A DNA stretch of 64,000 bases from contig JAFUNB010000016.1 in NCBI GenBank assembly GCA_017482345.1, forward strand, positions 62,001-126,000. The letters are read 5' to 3'. The translations under genes and the position numbers were made by a program. Within the stretch, counting starts at the first letter, position 1. Each line of letters opens with the position of its first letter. Below the pieces are notes generated by a model, which did not search any database, was not told where the DNA came from, and saw only the letters and a program-made list of their open reading frames with translations. This document shows positions 60,814 through 64,000 of this stretch, piece by piece. The DNA comes from Oscillibacter sp. Lineage in GTDB: Bacteria; Bacillota; Clostridia; Oscillospirales; Oscillospiraceae.

Positions 60814-61971
60814 ATGAACCGAAAAACCATCCGGGATCTGGCCCACCGGGCCCTGGCGCTGGCGGTGGCAGGGGGGACGCTGTGGGCCGTTGCAGTAACA
60901 GCCGGCTCCACCACCGCCAGCGAGAGCGCGGCGGCACTCCGCGCCGCGCTGCCGGTAAAGGCGCTGAAATGGGAGCTGGGGGATCTGCGGCAGGAGGACG
61001 CTCTGTCTCCGGCCACGGTGCTGGCTCTCAGCCAGTCGCCCCTGCTGGTGTCCGCCCGCTCCGCCGTGGCGGAGCTGTGGTCCTCAGAGCGTGAGGAACA
61101 GCCCTCGCCGGACACCCACCGGGAGGAGATCGTCACCCGCCCCGTGGAGGAAACGCCGCTGGAGGCCCCCGCCGCGCCGGACAACGGCGTGGCCGCCCGG
61201 ACGCTGGTCCCCACCAGCACGGAGGGGTATACCGTCTGGGGAAAGGTCTACATCAGCAACTCCACCGACCACGCCATCCCGCTTACGGAGCTGGACGCCC
61301 CCTTCGCCGCGGAGCTGACGGGGGAGGAGGGGCCGCAGGTGCTCATCCTCCACTCCCACGGCAGCGAGGCCTATACCCCGGCGGAGGACGACGGCATCGT
61401 CTGGTCCGGCGACCACCGCACCACCGACTCCCGCTACAACGTGGTGCAGGTGGGGGAGGAGATCGCCGGCGTGCTGAGCCGGGCGGGCATTTCCGTCCTC
61501 CACGACCGGACGCTGTACGACTATCCCAACTACACCGGTGCCTACGACCGCTCCCTTGCCGCCATCCGGACCTATCAGGCCCAGTATCCCTCCCTGCGGT
61601 TCATTCTGGACGTCCACCGGGACGCCATTGAGGACGGGCAGGGCAACGAATACAAGGTGGTCTCCGCCGTGGGGGAGGAGACAGCGGCCCAGATGACGCT
61701 GGTCATGGGCAGCGACGGCAGCGGGCTGGAGCATCCGGACTGGATGGAGAATCTGAAGCTGGCGGCGGCCCTGCAGCAGGACATCCTGACGGAGTTTTCC
61801 ACCCTGATGCGGCCCATTCTGCTGCGCAACTCCCGGTATAACCAGCACGTCTCCGCCGGCGCGCTGCTGCTGGAGGTGGGCGCCGCCGGAAACTCCCCGG
61901 AGGAGGCGGCGCTGGCGGGCCGGCTGTTCGCGGAGCGGATGGTGGAGGTGCTGACGGCCCGGAGCAAATAA
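60814..61971 (+). CDS. spoIIP: Stage II sporulation protein P
   Basis: A 385-residue amidase/endopeptidase needed for forespore engulfment, where it degrades septal peptidoglycan with SpoIID and SpoIIM. One N-terminal helix is followed by the SpoIIP domain: LILHSHGSEAYTP, RYNVVQVGEEIAGVL, FILDVHRDAIEDG and NQHVSAGALLLEVGAAGNS. ATG at 60814 follows GGGAGGTG. Divergent from the efflux operon with 125 nt between them. Evidence that the host is an endospore former. Confidence 0.95.
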   Translation: MNRKTIRDLAHRALALAVAGGTLWAVAVTAGSTTASESAAALRAALPVKALKWELGDLRQEDALSPATVLALSQSPLLVSARSAVAELWSSEREEQPSPDTHREEIVTRPVEETPLEAPAAPDNGVAARTLVPTSTEGYTVWGKVYISNSTDHAIPLTELDAPFAAELTGEEGPQVLILHSHGSEAYTPAEDDGIVWSGDHRTTDSRYNVVQVGEEIAGVLSRAGISVLHDRTLYDYPNYTGAYDRSLAAIRTYQAQYPSLRFILDVHRDAIEDGQGNEYKVVSAVGEETAAQMTLVMGSDGSGLEHPDWMENLKLAAALQQDILTEFSTLMRPILLRNSRYNQHVSAGALLLEVGAAGNSPEEAALAGRLFAERMVEVLTARSK

Positions 61972-61977
61972 ACCGCC

Positions 61978-62007
61978 TTGCGCCGGGACAGGACTTCCTA
62001 TTATAAT
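61978..62007 (+). promoter_or_regulatory. Promoter of the VOC gene
   Basis: TTGCGC (61978-61983), 18-bp spacer, perfect TATAAT (62002-62007). Confidence 0.45.
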
Positions 62008-62038
62008 AACAACAGCTATTTTTACGGGAGGGAAGCCT

Positions 62039-62422
62039 ATGCGCATCGAGCACATCGCCATGTACGTCAACGATCTGGAGGCCGCCAGAGACTTTTTTGT
62101 CCGCTTTCTTGGCGCCCAGGCCAACAGCGGCTATCACAACAAAACCACGGATTTCCGCTCGTATTTTCTGACCTTTGACGGCGGCGCACGATTGGAGATC
62201 ATGACCCGCCCCAACATGGCCGACCCGGAAAAGCAGCCCACCCGCACCGGCTATATCCACATTGCCTTCAGCCTGGGCAGCCGCGAGGCCGTAGACGCCC
62301 TGACGGCAGAGTTGCGCTCCGCAGGCTACGAGGTGGTCAGCGGCCCCAGAACCACCGGCGACGGCTACTACGAGAGCTGCGTCGTGGCCATCGAGGGCAA
62401 CCAGATCGAGCTGACGGTGTAA
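62039..62422 (+). CDS. VOC-family (glyoxalase/dioxygenase-like) protein
   Basis: A 127-residue single VOC module with two beta-alpha-beta-beta-beta units. Candidate metal ligands are His5 (IEHIAMYV), Glu (ARLEIMT), His (YIHIAFSL) and Glu near the C-terminus (NQIELTV). Relatives include lactoylglutathione lyase and fosfomycin-resistance proteins; the actual substrate is unknown. RBS GGGAGG. Confidence 0.9.
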   Translation: MRIEHIAMYVNDLEAARDFFVRFLGAQANSGYHNKTTDFRSYFLTFDGGARLEIMTRPNMADPEKQPTRTGYIHIAFSLGSREAVDALTAELRSAGYEVVSGPRTTGDGYYESCVVAIEGNQIELTV

Positions 62423-62456
62423 AAGCAGGGGCAATCTCGGTCTGCTGAGCATAAAA

Positions 62457-62488
62457 AAAGACCAACTCTTTCGAGTTGGTCTTTGTCT
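62457..62488. terminator. Bidirectional terminator between the VOC gene and rpsR
   Basis: Perfect 12-bp stem (62457-62468 with 62473-62484), loop TTTC; A-run on the left and T-rich tail on the right. Confidence 0.88.
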
Positions 62489-62508
62489 TTGTGCAGTCGA
62501 CTGCCGGA

Positions 62509-62760
62509 TTAGTCGGTGACGTAGGGCAGCAGAGCGATCTGACGGGCACGCTTGATAGCCTCGGTCAGCTGACGCTGATGCATGGCGCAGGTGCCGGTGG
62601 TTCTGCGGGGCAGAATCTTGGAACGCTCAGAAACAAAGCGGCGCAGCTTGGCGGCGTCCTTGTAATCGATGGACTCGCACTTGTCAGCGCAGAACTGGCA
62701 GACCTTACGACGCTTGCCGCGCATGGGGCGAGCGGGTCTTGCTTCACGATCAAAAGCCAT
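62509..62760 (-). CDS. rpsR: 30S ribosomal protein S18 (zinc-ribbon form)
   Basis: An 83-residue ribosomal protein. Core [49 protein letters not shown] matches S18. The N-terminal CQFCADKC plus the Cys of TGTCAMH form a potential Zn site, so this is the C+ paralogue. Last gene of the rpsF-ssb-rpsR operon. Confidence 0.97.
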   Translation of the reverse strand: MAFDREARPARPMRGKRRKVCQFCADKCESIDYKDAAKLRRFVSERSKILPRRTTGTCAMHQRQLTEAIKRARQIALLPYVTD

Positions 62761-62784
62761 GAAATGGTTCCTCCTTTATCAAGA

Positions 62785-63240
62785 TCAGAACGGCAGTTCG
62801 CCGTCCTCCTCGCCGATTTCGGCGAAATCAGAATGGTTGTCCACGGGAGCGGCATAATTGCTGCGGCCACCCATGGGAGCGCTGTATCCGGGAGCTCCGC
62901 CGAAATCGCCGGCGCCGTCCCGTCTGGAATCCCCGAAATAGACATTGTCGGCGATGACTTCAGCGCTTCTGCGCTTGCCGCCGTCGCGGTCAGTCCAGTC
63001 GCGGATCTGCAGCCGGCCCTCCACCACGGCCATACGGCCCTTGGAGAAGTACTTGCTGACAAACTCCGCGGTGCTGCGCCATGCGACGATGTCGATGAAG
63101 TCCGTCTCCTTCTCGCCGTTCTGGGACTTGAAATCCCGGTCGACAGCCAGAGAGAAGGACGTGACAGCGGTACCGCTGGCGGTACGGCGCAGCTCGGGGT
63201 CACGGGTCAGACGACCCATGAGAAAAATCTTGTTCAGCAT
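62785..63240 (-). CDS. ssb: Single-stranded DNA-binding protein
   Basis: A 151-residue SSB with an OB fold (1-105: LNKIFLMGRLTRDPELRRTASGTAVTSFSLAVDR), a Gly-rich linker, and the acidic C-terminal tip EEDGELPF that recruits repair partners. Lies between rpsF and rpsR in the classical order. Confidence 0.96.
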   Translation of the reverse strand: MLNKIFLMGRLTRDPELRRTASGTAVTSFSLAVDRDFKSQNGEKETDFIDIVAWRSTAEFVSKYFSKGRMAVVEGRLQIRDWTDRDGGKRRSAEVIADNVYFGDSRRDGAGDFGGAPGYSAPMGGRSNYAAPVDNHSDFAEIGEEDGELPF

Positions 63241-63259
63241 ACGGAATATGCCTCCTTAA

Positions 63260-63556
63260 TTACTCGCCCTTGCAGACGATCAGGGAACGCATGATGCCGT
63301 CGTTGATACGCAGCTTACGATCCAGCTCGCGGGGGAAGGAAGGCTCGCTGGTGAAGTTCACCAGAACGTAGTAGCCCTCGGTCTTGTAGTCGATGGGATA
63401 AGCCAGCTTGCGGGTACCCCACTCTTCCACCTCGACAGCGGAACCATTCTGCTCGATCAGGGTCTTGAAGTTGTTCACCAGAGCGGCGATGCCCTCCTCA
63501 CCCTGTGCAGGGTCGATGACGAAAACGACCTCGTAGTTGGCAGAAACCTTTGCCAT
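63260..63556 (-). CDS. rpsF: 30S ribosomal protein S6
   Basis: A 98-residue S6 protein: YEVVFVIDP, the central WGTRKLAYPIDYKTEGYYVLVNF and RKLRINDGIMRSLIV. ATG at 63556 is preferred (GGAGG 7 nt upstream); the GTG at 63565 overlaps that site. First gene of its operon. Confidence 0.96.
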   Translation of the reverse strand: MAKVSANYEVVFVIDPAQGEEGIAALVNNFKTLIEQNGSAVEVEEWGTRKLAYPIDYKTEGYYVLVNFTSEPSFPRELDRKLRINDGIMRSLIVCKGE

Positions 63557-63637
63557 GTCTTGCACCTCCTTTTGGACAAATGGCCCTCATTCTTTGATGA
63601 GAGCAAGGATATTGCCTGCAAATCGCAGACCTTAATT

Positions 63638-63665
63638 ATTATATATGAAAGAAAACAAATGTCAA
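63638..63665 (-). promoter_or_regulatory. Promoter of rpsF-ssb-rpsR
   Basis: Minus strand TTGACA (63665-63660), 16-bp spacer, TATAAT (63643-63638); both boxes are perfect consensus, as expected for a ribosomal operon. Confidence 0.75.
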
Positions 63666-63767
63666 GAAAAAACTTTTCTTTTTTCGCATTTTTTCAAAGA
63701 ATCTTCCCTTTTCCAACAGGTTGTAGTATCCTATTTACGATAACATCAAGATATGGGAGGTACTACC

Positions 63768-64000
63768 ATGAAATCTCTTTATCAGGGCCTCGGCCACATC
63801 GCCATTTACACCGAAAACATGGCGGAGAGCATCGCTTTTTACGAGAAGATCGGCGGCTCTCTGCAGCAGCAGGCCGCCCTGCCCACCCCCGAGGGTGACA
63901 AGCTGCTGGCGCTGGTGGAGTTCGGCGGCTTTACGCTGGAGCTGATCCAGGCTCCCACTCCCATGCCCATGACCGAGGGCAGCATCCCCCATTTCGCAGT
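63768..64000 (+). CDS. VOC-family protein (3' end outside window)
   Basis: The first 77 residues of a glyoxalase/lactoylglutathione lyase-like protein. GLGHIAIYTENMAESIAFYEKIGG is the usual start of a VOC module with metal His at residue 10, and LVEFGGFTLELIQ carries the next likely ligand Glu. ATG follows GGGAGG. The gene continues past base 64000. Confidence 0.85.
   Translation, partial: MKSLYQGLGHIAIYTENMAESIAFYEKIGGSLQQQAALPTPEGDKLLALVEFGGFTLELIQAPTPMPMTEGSIPHFA

Noticed and set aside
1..64000. tRNA, rRNA, CRISPR arrays and insertion sequences
   Set aside because: No cloverleaf with a matching acceptor stem, no rRNA-like conserved stretch, no regularly spaced repeats and no transposase were noticed when reading both strands. 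A covariance-model scan would be the decisive test for RNAs.

Overview
The window looks like a chromosomal segment of a GC-rich, endospore-forming, anaerobic Firmicute, most likely a gut Oscillospiraceae-type clostridium (the Oscillibacter / Flavonifractor / Dysosmobacter neighbourhood). This rests on strong GGAGG ribosome sites, frequent TTG/GTG starts, lipoprotein signal peptides ending in LAAC, SpoIIP, an SLH-domain surface protein, Zn-type S18, an L-box lysine riboswitch, TRAP and ABC importers, and high-GC codon use. The genus is inference. No rRNA, tRNA, CRISPR array, insertion sequence or prophage was seen.

Layout. 1-11.4 kb (+): the end of a YesM-type sensor kinase and its YesN-type regulator, a NitT/TauT-type ABC importer (binding lipoprotein, two permeases, two ATPases) and three cytosolic Cys-type sulfatases, suggesting uptake and internal desulfation of a small organosulfate. 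11.4-15.3 kb: a solitary iolD facing an AraC-type regulator, then a TetR-type regulator. 15.4-19.7 kb: a small unknown protein, an unusual regulator built from two degenerate tyrosine-recombinase domains plus two winged helices, and a large acidic SLH protein. 19.7-22.2 kb (-): a glycolipid/envelope operon (MGDG-type glycosyltransferase, PAP2, acyltransferase-like protein, small membrane protein). 22.4-25.7 kb: a two-component system with a divergent MATE exporter. A TCAAC-N4-GTTGA palindrome occurs upstream of both the two-component operon and the glycolipid operon.

25.8-34.6 kb (-): a PAS/sigma-54 activator and an eight-gene operon (TRAP transporter, AtuA family, DUF4387, two-subunit class I fumarase-type hydratase, AEC carrier) behind a textbook -24/-12 promoter. 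34.8-38.9 kb: DUF554 and LysR genes, then ilvBN behind a leader with an intrinsic terminator. 39.0-44.0 kb (-): a tightly overlapping seven-gene operon, mostly of unknown function, with an alpha/beta hydrolase, a molybdopterin-binding-like protein and a LarA-like (DUF2088) enzyme. This is the best candidate here for an undescribed pathway. 44.1-50.0 kb (-): lacI and a maltodextrin ABC importer with malQ, behind one perfect LacI-type operator. 50.2-57.0 kb: a HAD phosphatase, then a lysine-riboswitch-controlled amino-acid ABC importer with an M20 peptidase, a small ORF and endonuclease IV. 57.1-60.7 kb (-): a MacAB-like efflux system. 60.8-64 kb: spoIIP, a VOC protein, the rpsF-ssb-rpsR operon and the start of another VOC gene.

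The recurring theme is import of small organic acids, sugars and amino acids, each transporter next to its catabolic enzymes and a dedicated regulator. Four binding lipoproteins of unrelated families share almost the same signal peptide. In one pair the similarity extends over 80 nt with one mismatch.
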